From NCBI GenBank assembly GCA_002428045.1, contig DIZZ01000256.1, positions 2,047-15,432 of the forward strand: 13,386 nucleotides of DNA. The letters run 5' to 3'. The notes beneath the pieces were generated by a model. It saw only the letters and a list, made by a program, of their open reading frames with translations. It searched no databases and was not told where the DNA came from. Source of the stretch: Verrucomicrobia bacterium UBA6015 (GTDB taxonomy: Bacteria; Verrucomicrobiota; Kiritimatiellia; UBA8416). A program made the position numbers and the translations under genes. Shown here in pieces: positions 1 to 6,544 of the stretch; position 1 is the stretch's first letter, and every line of letters starts with the position of its first letter.

Positions 1-1
1 T

Positions 2-64
2 AAAGTGGCCGCACACCTGGCCTTCGGCTTGGTCGTGATCGCCGCCGAGCAGATGCTCAGATAG
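2..64 (+). CDS. C-terminal tail of an unidentified protein (5' end outside window)
   Basis: The window opens inside a reading frame that runs for 20 codons and stops at TAG (62-64). The residues end in a hydrophobic, Ala/Val-rich stretch (HLAFGLVVIAAEQMLR). The third positions are G/C-rich, as in the genes downstream. This suggests a real gene ending in a helix, possibly membrane-associated. An MlaE-type permease would be the expected neighbour of the MlaF/MlaD pair, but these residues do not resemble the MlaE C-terminus I know, and a gap of about 0.3 kb separates them. No function can be assigned from so short a tail. Confidence 0.4.
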   Translation, partial: KVAAHLAFGLVVIAAEQMLR

Positions 65-354
65 CTCGGATAGCTCCCTGCATAAACAACTTGCCTTTGA
101 CAGTTGGAACCACCACGGTGGCATCCATCGATCGATCGGCAGGCAGTTAAACGGATGAAAGCCAATGCTTAATGATTTATTCACCATGGCACCAGATCAA
201 AATTTTAATGCGTTTGCCCTGCAAGCAAGAACGGCAAACGGCCGCCGCAAAGAATTGCAAGATTTTATTGTGTTGGCTTGCTGTTCTTCTGATTTTAAGG
301 CAGTATGGCGTGACGATTAAGGAGGCGACAGGAGCTATCAAGGCTTTTGGGGTT
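65..354. other. Intergenic region upstream of the mlaF-like gene
   Basis: This stretch is AT-richer than the flanking genes. It holds a TTGACA box at 97-102 without a credible -10 element 16-18 bases downstream, a short hairpin CCAC-CACG-GTGG at 112-123, a CGATCGATCG palindrome around 130, and a possible small ORF (165-320, listed separately). A promoter for the mla cluster should lie here, but I cannot place it with confidence. Confidence 0.4.
165..320 (+). CDS. Doubtful small ORF, 51 residues
   Basis: An ATG at 165 opens 51 codons ending in TAA (318-320), with a second in-frame ATG at 186. The predicted product is soluble, with a mixed-charge middle (RTANGRRKELQDF), a vicinal Cys pair (ACCSSD) and an acidic end (VWRDD). 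The composition looks more protein-like than the other frames over the same bases. Against it: no clear Shine-Dalgarno site (only GAAAG at 157-161), third positions richer in A/T than in the neighbouring genes, and no family I recognise. The sequence AAGGAGG (319-325) overlaps its stop but lies too far from the next start to serve it well. It could equally be untranslated leader. Confidence 0.22.
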   Translation: MLNDLFTMAPDQNFNAFALQARTANGRRKELQDFIVLACCSSDFKAVWRDD

Positions 355-399
355 ATGGACGAGGCATCTAGAACTGAAGGTAAAGAGGCGGCGGCAGCC

Positions 400-1152
400 A
401 TGGTGCGTTTTGATAACGTATATAAATCCTTTGGCGGGTCCAATGTGCTCGATGGGCTTAGCTTTGAGATCGAGCCGCGGGAAATTTTCGTGATTCTCGG
501 GCCTTCGGGGACCGGCAAGAGTGTCACCCTGAAGCACATGGTCCGGCTGTTGACGCCGGATAGCGGGGATATCTACGTTAAGGGGGATTGCGTTAACGCC
601 TCCACCGGGCGGGATCTGGAGCGGATCCGTGAGCGCTTCGGCTATTTGTTCCAGGGTGGCGCATTGCTGGCTTGGATGAGTGTTGCCGAGAATATCGCCC
701 TACCCCTGCGGGAACGGACGAGGATGACCGAAGGCGAGATCCGCCGTCGGGTGGCGGAAGTGCTGGATATGGTGGAGATGGGCAGTGATGGGGAAAAACG
801 TCCGTCCGAGATTTCGGGGGGCATGAAAAAACGGGCGGGCCTGGCTCGGGCGATTGTGACCAATCCGGAGATCGTGCTTTACGATGAGCCGACCTCGGGG
901 CTTGATCCCGTCACGTCGCGAACGATTGACGCATTGATTGACAGGCTTCGCGAAGAGATTAACATTACCAGTGTTGTGGTCACGCACGACCTGCATAGTG
1001 CCTTGACGATCGGCAGCCGGATTGCGATGCTGCATAAGGGGCGGGTCATTGAACTGTCGACACCAGCGGATTTCATCCGATCCGAGCATCTGGAGGTGAA
1101 GCGGTTTCTGGAGGCCCAGTTTATCACGAAAAAAGGAGTTTGGGAGAACTGA
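400..1152 (+). CDS. mlaF: ABC transporter ATPase, MlaF/MKL type (phospholipid trafficking)
   Basis: This is the cytoplasmic ATPase of an MCE-type lipid transporter, expected to power phospholipid movement between the inner and outer membranes. The 250 residues carry Walker A GPSGTGKS (34-41), the Q-loop Gln85, the signature SGGMKKR (139-145), Walker B IVLYDEPT (158-165) and the H-loop His196. The SGGM(K/R)KR form of the signature is typical of MlaF/MKL ATPases, and the length fits. I chose ATG 400 because the ABC domain begins immediately (MVRFDNVYKSFGG) and AGAGG lies 11 bases upstream. ATG 355 would add 15 unconserved residues, and the open frame back to 172 is probably not coding. The stop TGA overlaps the next ATG by one base, so it is very likely cotranslated with the MlaD-like gene. 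The MlaE permease partner is not in view. The family is certain; the exact start is less so. Confidence 0.93.
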   Translation: MVRFDNVYKSFGGSNVLDGLSFEIEPREIFVILGPSGTGKSVTLKHMVRLLTPDSGDIYVKGDCVNASTGRDLERIRERFGYLFQGGALLAWMSVAENIALPLRERTRMTEGEIRRRVAEVLDMVEMGSDGEKRPSEISGGMKKRAGLARAIVTNPEIVLYDEPTSGLDPVTSRTIDALIDRLREEINITSVVVTHDLHSALTIGSRIAMLHKGRVIELSTPADFIRSEHLEVKRFLEAQFITKKGVWEN

Positions 1153-2060
1153 TGAAAAAAGATTGGCGCGAGCGGGAATTGACCATGGAGGTCATTGTCG
1201 GTTTATTCATGCTGCTGATATTTCTCGGACTGGGTTATTTTACCATTATCCTATCCAAAGAGGCGCTGTTCCGTGAGAAATCCGAGATGCAAGTGACCTT
1301 TAGCGATGTGATGGGCTTGCGCGTTGGTGACAACGTGACGGTCTGCGGGATGCCGGTTGGCAAGGTGAAGTTGCTGGAGCTGGTGGATTCGCCCGAGGAA
1401 GGGGCGGTCGTTTGTGCCACGCTGGCCATGGATAAGCCGCTGCGGATGCGGGAAGGCTATAGCATCAAGATCGTGTCGACGTCGCTGCTGGGCGGACGGC
1501 AGATGCAGATCGACGAAGGCCCAGCCACGGGGGATACCGTGGCGTTGGAGCGTTACCATGGCGCCACCCCGTATGATCTGATGGACGATGCGGCGGAAAT
1601 CGTCAGTGCGGCGCGTACCCAGATTGTCGACGGGCGCGTGTTCGAAAAACTCCGTAACGTCGTCGATCAGATTGACCAGGTGGTTACGCGGGTCAATGCC
1701 GGTCAGGGGCTGCTGGGGAAAGTCCTTTCGGACGATGAATCGCTTTACAAGGATCTGCGGGCCAGCGCCACCGCCTTGCGTACGTTCATGGAACGGCTGG
1801 AGGCCGGCAAGGGATCGGCAGGGAAATTCTTTGCCGACGATGCGGTCCTGTATGACGATCTGGCGGCCACGATCAGTACGGCCCGCTCGATTGCCGAGCA
1901 GATCCAGCGAGGGGAAGGCACGCTGGGTAAGTTCATCTCGGATCCGACCATCTATAATGAGATCGAGGAGACGGTTGGCGAAGTTCGCGCCGCGGTGGAT
2001 GATTTCCGCGAAACGGCTCCGATTACCACGTTCACCAGTATCTTTTTTGGAGCCTTTTAA
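1152..2060 (+). CDS. mlaD: MCE-domain lipid transport protein (MlaD-like)
   Basis: This is the periplasmic, inner-membrane-anchored substrate-binding subunit expected to work with the MlaF-like ATPase. In its 302 residues, a charged N-terminus is followed by one membrane segment (about 12-34). An MCE domain spans about 44-122 (VTFSDVMGLRVGDNVTVCGM, then STSLLGGRQMQI). A helical C-terminal part (145-290) contains three copies of a GxGxxGKxxxDxxxY motif, beginning near residues 184, 219 and 254, exactly 35 residues apart. Long helical C-termini of this kind occur in MlaD homologues outside the enterics, where E. coli MlaD is only about 180 residues. The chosen ATG 1152 overlaps the preceding TGA and has GGAG five bases upstream. 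A TTG at 1140 would add only four residues. The hydrophobic end (IFFGAF) may contact membrane or a partner. Confidence 0.92.
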   Translation: MKKDWRERELTMEVIVGLFMLLIFLGLGYFTIILSKEALFREKSEMQVTFSDVMGLRVGDNVTVCGMPVGKVKLLELVDSPEEGAVVCATLAMDKPLRMREGYSIKIVSTSLLGGRQMQIDEGPATGDTVALERYHGATPYDLMDDAAEIVSAARTQIVDGRVFEKLRNVVDQIDQVVTRVNAGQGLLGKVLSDDESLYKDLRASATALRTFMERLEAGKGSAGKFFADDAVLYDDLAATISTARSIAEQIQRGEGTLGKFISDPTIYNEIEETVGEVRAAVDDFRETAPITTFTSIFFGAF

Positions 2061-2061
2061 T

Positions 2062-2337
2062 ATGGTCGAGAAAACGGCAACGATCAGGAATGAACAAGGC
2101 ATTCATTGCCGCCCATCGGCGATGATTGTCCGCTTTGCCTCCGAATACAGCGGGCAGATCATGGTTACCGGGGAACGGGGGGCGACCGCCTTGCGATCGA
2201 TCCTGGAATTGATGGCGATGGAGCTCTTTCCCGGCACGACGGTAAACATTCGGGTCAATGGGCCGGACGAAGAACGATTCTGTGATGATTTGGTGGATAT
2301 ATTCCAGACGCATTTTGATTTCCCGGCGAGGGAATGA
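2062..2337 (+). CDS. HPr-family phosphocarrier protein
   Basis: A 91-residue HPr-like protein. HPr takes a phosphoryl group from enzyme I on His15, and in many bacteria it is also phosphorylated on Ser46 by HPr kinase as a regulatory signal. Both sites are present at the canonical positions: His15 in GIHCRPSA, with Arg17 and Pro18, and Ser46 in LRSIL. Cys16 replaces the more usual Ala. It starts one base after the MlaD-like stop, with GGAG about nine bases upstream, so it is surely part of the same transcript. No enzyme I, HPr kinase or sugar permease is nearby. Its placement between a lipid transporter and a fatty-acid enzyme suggests a regulatory rather than sugar-transport role, but that is inference. 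The symbol ptsH is withheld because no PTS context is visible. Confidence 0.9.
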   Translation: MVEKTATIRNEQGIHCRPSAMIVRFASEYSGQIMVTGERGATALRSILELMAMELFPGTTVNIRVNGPDEERFCDDLVDIFQTHFDFPARE

Positions 2338-2376
2338 GTCAATGTGGAAACGAGAAAACAGGCAAAGGAAACGAAG

Positions 2377-3411
2377 ATGGACAATGTGTTGAATACACCG
2401 AGGATGGACAAGCTGGGCAAGCGCGGGGCAGATTTCCTCGGGGTTCGGTATCCGATTATCAGTGGGGGGATGACGTGGATCAGCGATGCAAGACTGGTGC
2501 GTGCCGTGCACCATTGCGGAGGCTTTGGCGTATTAGCCGCTGGCAACATGCCAGCCGACTTGCTCGAAAAGGAAATCGAGAAATGCAATGCCATCGGGGG
2601 TCCCTATGCGTTGAACCTGGTTACCATCGCCCCTAATTTCAAGGCTCACCTGGATGTGGCCGTCAAGCATCGGGTGCCTGTGGTTATTTTTGCCGGAAGT
2701 TTCCCTAAACGGCAGGCTGTGGAGGCTGTCAAGGCGGTGGGGAGCAAGGCGATCTCGTTTGCCTCGACGCTGTCGATCGCCGAGCAGCAGATCCGTTTCG
2801 GTGCCGATGCGTTGATCCTCGAGGGCAGTGAGGCGGGCGGGCATATCGGGCATGTGTCGTTGATGATCCTGCTGCAGCAGGTGCTTTTCCAAAACCTTTC
2901 GGTGCCGGTCTTCGTGGCGGGGGGCATTGCCACGGGCAAGATGATCGCGCACATGCTGATGATGGGCGCGGCGGGTTGCCAGCTTGGCACGCGGTTTGTG
3001 ATGAGCGAGGAGTGCAATGTTCATCCCGCCTTCAAGGAGCGGTTCGTGCAGGCACGGGCACGGGAAGCGATCTCGACCCCGGCCTATGACAGTCGGCGCT
3101 TGCCGGTGGTCGCTGTGCGAGCCCTGCAGAATGAGGGCATGGAGAAGTTCGGGAAGCTGCAGATGGACCTGCTTAAGCAGCTTGATGAGGGGACCATCAC
3201 CCGTGAGGCCGCCCAGTTGAAGACCGAGGAGTACTGGATGGGGGCGTTGCGCCGGGCCGTGGTGGATGGCGATGTGGATGGAGGTTCCGTGATGGCTGGC
3301 CAGAGTGTCGGATTGGTCGATCGCGTTCAGCCGATGCGCGAGATCTTTGCCGAGCTGTTGAACGAGGCCGAGCAGGAGACGCAGGCGGCGCTGGCGCGTC
3401 TTCAGGGCTGA
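2377..3411 (+). CDS. fabK: Enoyl-ACP reductase II, FabK-like (FMN enzyme)
   Basis: A TIM-barrel flavoprotein of the FabK/nitronate monooxygenase superfamily, predicted to reduce trans-2-enoyl-ACP in the last step of each fatty-acid elongation round. Of its 344 residues, the N-terminal YPIISGGMTWISD (25-37), the motif GSEAGGHIG with the probable catalytic His156, the FMN phosphate loop AGGIATG and GTRFVMSEEC are all in place. The C-terminal GALRRAVVDGDV-GSVMAGQ block is diagnostic of FabK rather than true nitronate monooxygenase. I chose ATG 2377 because AAAGGAA ends six bases before it; the GTG at 2344 would add eleven unconserved residues. The stop overlaps by ten bases the tail of the convergent glycosyltransferase. 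The slightly long N-terminus compared with the usual 315-320 residues is the only oddity. Confidence 0.9.
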   Translation: MDNVLNTPRMDKLGKRGADFLGVRYPIISGGMTWISDARLVRAVHHCGGFGVLAAGNMPADLLEKEIEKCNAIGGPYALNLVTIAPNFKAHLDVAVKHRVPVVIFAGSFPKRQAVEAVKAVGSKAISFASTLSIAEQQIRFGADALILEGSEAGGHIGHVSLMILLQQVLFQNLSVPVFVAGGIATGKMIAHMLMMGAAGCQLGTRFVMSEECNVHPAFKERFVQARAREAISTPAYDSRRLPVVAVRALQNEGMEKFGKLQMDLLKQLDEGTITREAAQLKTEEYWMGALRRAVVDGDVDGGSVMAGQSVGLVDRVQPMREIFAELLNEAEQETQAALARLQG

Positions 3412-4388
3412 TTCGTGGTGCTGCCTTGCAGCATCCCCATGGCGACGTCAATGACGTCGCCTGGGGTCACGTTCAGGATGCAGGGGGTCTTTGGGTACCG
3501 ACAGCGCCTGCTCATGCAGGGTGGACATCCCTTGGTGTCCTGGACGACGCGGTGTATGGCCCCGAAAGGCCCGGTTCGATGAGGAAGGGTCGGCCCGAAA
3601 ACGACCACTGCCGGGGTTCCCACGGCGGCTGCCATGTGGACCGGTCCAGAGTCATTCGCCAGCAGCAGGTCGGCTGTCTTCAGGATCGATCCCATTTGCA
3701 CGATGGACGTCTTTCCTGCCAGATTCAGGCAGTCTCCGCCCAGTTCGTCCGCGATTTTCTGGCAGGCAGGCCTGTCGTCGGGGGCACCCAGCAGGGTGAT
3801 CGAGGCATGTCCATGTGTTTGTAGGTGTCTGGCGACCGTCGCGAACCGTTCTGCCGGCCAGTTCTTGGTTTCCCAGCGGGAGGCAGGGCAGATCACCAGG
3901 TGCGGTGACGGCGGATTGATCATCGATTCGGGCAGGGTCACCGGGAAGACCGGTTCATGTCGAGGAAGGCCGAGGTGCTGGATAATGTCCAGATTCTCGA
4001 TAACGGCATGGCGCTCCTTGTTGCGCGGCCCCGCGACCGCATCGTAAAAGAGACGCGATCCTTCGCGATGGAACGAGGGGCCGATCCGGCGGTCCGTGCG
4101 GGCGGCACGGGCGACCAGGGCACTCTTGAGCAGGCCTTGCAGGTCGATCACCATGTCGTAATGCTGCTGGCGCAGGGCGGCGAGGAACGGGCGGCCATCC
4201 CGCCTGAGGCTGGTTCGAGGGAACGGGATCACGGTGCAGACATCGTCGAAGCAGCGCACCAGGTCCGTGTAGGCCGAATTCGTCACCCAATCGATCGTGG
4301 CTCCGGTTTCCTGCTTGAGATTATGCACCGCTGGCAGGGCATGGAAGAGATCGCCGAGCGAACTGAGTTTGATGATGAGTATGCGCAA
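3402..4388 (-). CDS. Glycosyltransferase family 9, ADP-heptose LPS heptosyltransferase-like
   Basis: Predicted to transfer heptose from an ADP-activated donor to lipopolysaccharide core on the cytoplasmic face of the inner membrane. In its 328 residues, the GT9 start MRILIIKLSSLGD is intact. ICPASRWETKNW begins the C-terminal Rossmann half, and the nucleotide-sugar loop NDSGPVHMAAAVGTP is followed by VVVFGPTLPHRTGP. A Cys cluster near the end (CPPC-RRC-PC) resembles that of WaaF-type enzymes. The WaaC/WaaF choice cannot be made here. The start is TTG at 4388-4386: AAAGGA (4398-4403) is nine bases upstream, whereas the longer TTG at 4397 would leave no spacing. It follows the sulfatase-maturase gene by 55 bases and is probably the last gene of the minus-strand run. 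Its final codons contain two strong hairpins. Confidence 0.88.
   Translation of the reverse strand: MRILIIKLSSLGDLFHALPAVHNLKQETGATIDWVTNSAYTDLVRCFDDVCTVIPFPRTSLRRDGRPFLAALRQQHYDMVIDLQGLLKSALVARAARTDRRIGPSFHREGSRLFYDAVAGPRNKERHAVIENLDIIQHLGLPRHEPVFPVTLPESMINPPSPHLVICPASRWETKNWPAERFATVARHLQTHGHASITLLGAPDDRPACQKIADELGGDCLNLAGKTSIVQMGSILKTADLLLANDSGPVHMAAAVGTPAVVVFGPTLPHRTGPFGAIHRVVQDTKGCPPCMSRRCRYPKTPCILNVTPGDVIDVAMGMLQGSTTNQP
3417..3466. terminator. Two adjacent hairpins at convergent gene ends (possible bidirectional terminator or roadblock)
   Basis: Just downstream of the fabK stop on the plus strand are TGCTGC-CTT-GCAGCA (3419-3433), extendable by two pairs, and a long stem. In the long stem CCCCA (3435-3439) and GGCGACGTC (3441-3449) pair with GACGTCGCC (3453-3461) and TGGGG (3462-3466) around an AAT loop, with one bulged T at 3440. 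Neither side has a T-run, so this is not a classic intrinsic terminator. It lies within the last codons of the glycosyltransferase gene (GDVIDVA region). Confidence 0.4.
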
Positions 4389-4397
4389 TGCTGCCAA

Positions 4398-4403
4398 TCC
4401 TTT
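4398..4403 (-). promoter_or_regulatory. Shine-Dalgarno site deciding the GT9 start
   Basis: AAAGGA on the minus strand lies nine bases before TTG 4388 and directly abuts the alternative TTG at 4397. This makes MRILIIKL the likely N-terminus. Confidence 0.6.
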
Positions 4404-4443
4404 GATCCAGTCTAGATGACGTTGAGTCGCTTAAAAAGGGGTG

Positions 4444-5694
4444 TCATATTTTCATCTGCATGACGTCGGACGGGGGGCGTTGCTGCCGCAGCAATTCCGC
4501 CATTTTCTCCATATAGGGTGCCACATGGTCGAAAAACTTGAGATAACTCGCGCAGAGGTAATTATGCCCCGGCTGGCCGCTCGGGGATTTTTCAAACCGA
4601 TGTTTGAGGCAGCCGCCATGACAGGCTCGCAGGTGGCGGCAACGTTTGCAGTCATCGGTCAATCCCAGTGCCTTGTCCATGCCGAAAGCCCGCTGCGGCA
4701 TGCAGCTGATAAGCTGTGAAAGATCGCCCGACATGATATTGCCTCGCTTGAAATCCGGATAGACGAAATGATCGCAGGCATAGACATCGCCATTATGCTC
4801 GACGGCCAGGGCCGAACCACAGACTTTGCTGTAGACACACAGCGGCGGATTAGCACCTGTCCAGGATGCCAGCGCCACGTCGAAATGGTTGACAAAAAGG
4901 CGTCCGACATCGCGCTTGATCCATTCGTCAAATACCGCCACGAGGAAGTCCCCGAAGGCGGCGGGTTCCACCGTGAAGGGCATGACGGATGGTGGGTCTT
5001 CCGGGGCGGCGGGGTCCGATGACGGGGGCCCAGCTAGCGCGAGCCCTGTTTTTTGCGATTCCGCATCGGGGTGGCGTTCGACGATCGGGATGAACTGCAT
5101 GAACTGGAAGCCGCTCTCGCGCAGGAACTGGTAGATCGTGCGTCCTTCATAAGCGCTTTCACGCGTCACGCAGGTCAGTGCATTGTATTCGACCCCGTGC
5201 TTCTTCATGCAACGAGCGGCGCCCATCACCTTCTGGAACGACCCCTTGCCGTCGGCATATCGCCGATAGCGGTTGTGGATCGGCTCGGGACCGTCGACGC
5301 TCAGCCCGACCAGGAATTTTTCCTTGGCAAGGAATTCACACCAGGTATCGTCAAGCAGTGTGCCATTGGTTTGGATGGAGTTATTGATGATCCGGCCCTG
5401 CCCGTATTTTTTCTGCAGTTCGACCGCCCGACGGAAGAAGTCCAACCCCATCAAGGTCGGCTCGCCACCTTGCCAGGCGAATTCCACCTCGCGCGTAGGT
5501 TGCGAGGCGATGTAGGAGCGGGTGTAGTGGTCAAGTGTGAAATCGGACATGCGACATCGGCTTTCCTCCTTGAAAAACGCATGTTTCTCAAGATAGAAGC
5601 AATAATCACAGCGCAAATTGCAATCCGGTCCGGCGGGTTTGAGCAAAATATGGGCCGGGGTTGCATACGGTGAGATCGGGGCTGGCTGGGACAT
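4444..5694 (-). CDS. Anaerobic sulfatase-maturating enzyme (radical SAM, SPASM)
   Basis: Predicted to convert the active-site Cys or Ser of type I sulfatases to formylglycine without oxygen. The radical SAM cluster motif CxxxCxxC is at Cys25, 29 and 32 (CNLRCDYC), with GGEP at 76-79. The C-terminal SPASM region supplies the eight further Cys expected for two auxiliary [4Fe-4S] clusters: CVYSKVC, ACD with the catalytic-type Asp, CKRC, ACHGGC and YLC. At 416 residues it is longer than the usual 370 or so, mostly through a Pro-rich insertion (AGPPSSDPAAPEDPP) in mid-protein. ATG 5694 is preferred, with GAG eight bases upstream; ATG 5700 or GTG 5703 are possible. It begins about 60 bases after the response regulator. 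No sulfatase gene is in the window, which is common because one maturase serves many sulfatases elsewhere. Confidence 0.92.
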   Translation of the reverse strand: MSQPAPISPYATPAHILLKPAGPDCNLRCDYCFYLEKHAFFKEESRCRMSDFTLDHYTRSYIASQPTREVEFAWQGGEPTLMGLDFFRRAVELQKKYGQGRIINNSIQTNGTLLDDTWCEFLAKEKFLVGLSVDGPEPIHNRYRRYADGKGSFQKVMGAARCMKKHGVEYNALTCVTRESAYEGRTIYQFLRESGFQFMQFIPIVERHPDAESQKTGLALAGPPSSDPAAPEDPPSVMPFTVEPAAFGDFLVAVFDEWIKRDVGRLFVNHFDVALASWTGANPPLCVYSKVCGSALAVEHNGDVYACDHFVYPDFKRGNIMSGDLSQLISCMPQRAFGMDKALGLTDDCKRCRHLRACHGGCLKHRFEKSPSGQPGHNYLCASYLKFFDHVAPYMEKMAELLRQQRPPSDVMQMKI

Positions 5695-5755
5695 CAGCAT
5701 CACTCGCTTTCGTTGGAAGAATCAGGTGCCAGTAAAAAAAACATACGCGATAACG

Positions 5756-6532
5756 TCAGCGCGAGCCGTCGAGAAGCTCGGCCAGCGCGTTGACAATGAC
5801 GGACGGATCGTTTGAGGGGATAATCCCCTTGACGGATGACATGGCCTCGGTTTTACGTTTGAGCGTTGGGTTCTCATGTTCATCATAAATCAGGATCGGA
5901 ACATTTTTCAAACTTGGCATGACGGCGAGCAGACCGACGGCAGAGGATCCATTAAGGCCGGGAAGGATTTCCTTGATGAGCAGGATGTCGGGTTTGCATT
6001 GAACCGCCTTTTCAAGAATGGCCGGGCCGCTGGTGGCCAGCTCCACCTGCCATCCGGCGCGTTGCAATGCCATGCGGATCCCCATCTGCGAGTGGTCATC
6101 ATCCTCGGCCAGCAGCACAAGCTTCTGCTGGCGGGCATTCTTGACATTCCTGCTGCGTTTTTCCGTCAATACTTCCCTGATCTTACGTGCTAGAAGCTCC
6201 TCGTCGCAGGGTTTCCCCATGAATCCATCCACTGCAAGATTGCTGAAGAAGTCCTGCATGTGCGTACGTGCTGTCAGCACGATCACCGGGAACCGGGGTT
6301 TGCCTTGGGCATCGGAAATATGCTTCAGGAAGCCGATGCCGCCCATTCCCGGCATGCTCATGTCGAGGATGATCAAATCCGGGGCATCCTGCTCGCAGCG
6401 TTTGATGGCTTCCTCGCCACTGCGGGCCACGATGACATCAAACCCTTGATAGCCAAGGAAATCCTTCAGTGATATCAGCAAGTGTTTTTCGTCGTCCACC
6501 ACCAGGATCCGGTCTTTTTTCTCTGTCGTCAT
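5756..6532 (-). CDS. Double-receiver response regulator without output domain
   Basis: 258 residues made of two receiver (REC) domains joined by a basic linker (about 122-136). REC1 (8-122) is complete: acidic pair Asp13/Asp14, phospho-acceptor Asp57 (LDMSMPG), Thr87 and Lys107 followed by Pro. REC2 (137-255) keeps an acidic triad (EDDD, 143-146), but the acceptor position is Lys187 (LLIKEILPG). The Thr/Ser position is Tyr (LIYDE) and the Lys-Pro motif is lost, so REC2 should not be phosphorylated. There is no DNA-binding, enzymatic or HPt domain. The gene begins twelve bases after the histidine kinase stop, so the kinase is the obvious donor for Asp57. Output is probably through protein contact, for example a relay or sequestration. 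REC identity is certain; its role is not known. Confidence 0.9.
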   Translation of the reverse strand: MTTEKKDRILVVDDEKHLLISLKDFLGYQGFDVIVARSGEEAIKRCEQDAPDLIILDMSMPGMGGIGFLKHISDAQGKPRFPVIVLTARTHMQDFFSNLAVDGFMGKPCDEELLARKIREVLTEKRSRNVKNARQQKLVLLAEDDDHSQMGIRMALQRAGWQVELATSGPAILEKAVQCKPDILLIKEILPGLNGSSAVGLLAVMPSLKNVPILIYDEHENPTLKRKTEAMSSVKGIIPSNDPSVIVNALAELLDGSR

Positions 6533-6544
6533 TTTTTCTCTCGC

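Noticed and set aside
97..125. TTGACA box as a promoter for the mla cluster
   Set aside because: No -10 element resembling TATAAT lies 15-19 bases downstream.
172..399. Upstream extension of the ABC ATPase reading frame from an ATG at 172
   Set aside because: The extra 76 residues do not resemble the ATPase family, have unlike codon use, and the conserved domain starts exactly at ATG 400.
1251..2102. 283-codon open frame on the minus strand opposite the mlaD-like gene
   Set aside because: It is a shadow of a strong MCE-family gene. The translation is His/Arg/Gln-rich with no recognisable domain.
2377..3411. Nitronate monooxygenase (2-nitropropane dioxygenase) instead of FabK
   Set aside because: Same superfamily, but the C-terminal GALRRAVVDGDV and SVMAGQ block and the GHIG motif fit FabK better.
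5728..5755. Run of eight A (5734-5741), read as T on the minus strand, as a terminator between the response regulator and the maturase
   Set aside because: The bases before it on the minus strand form no stable stem, so it does not look like an intrinsic terminator.
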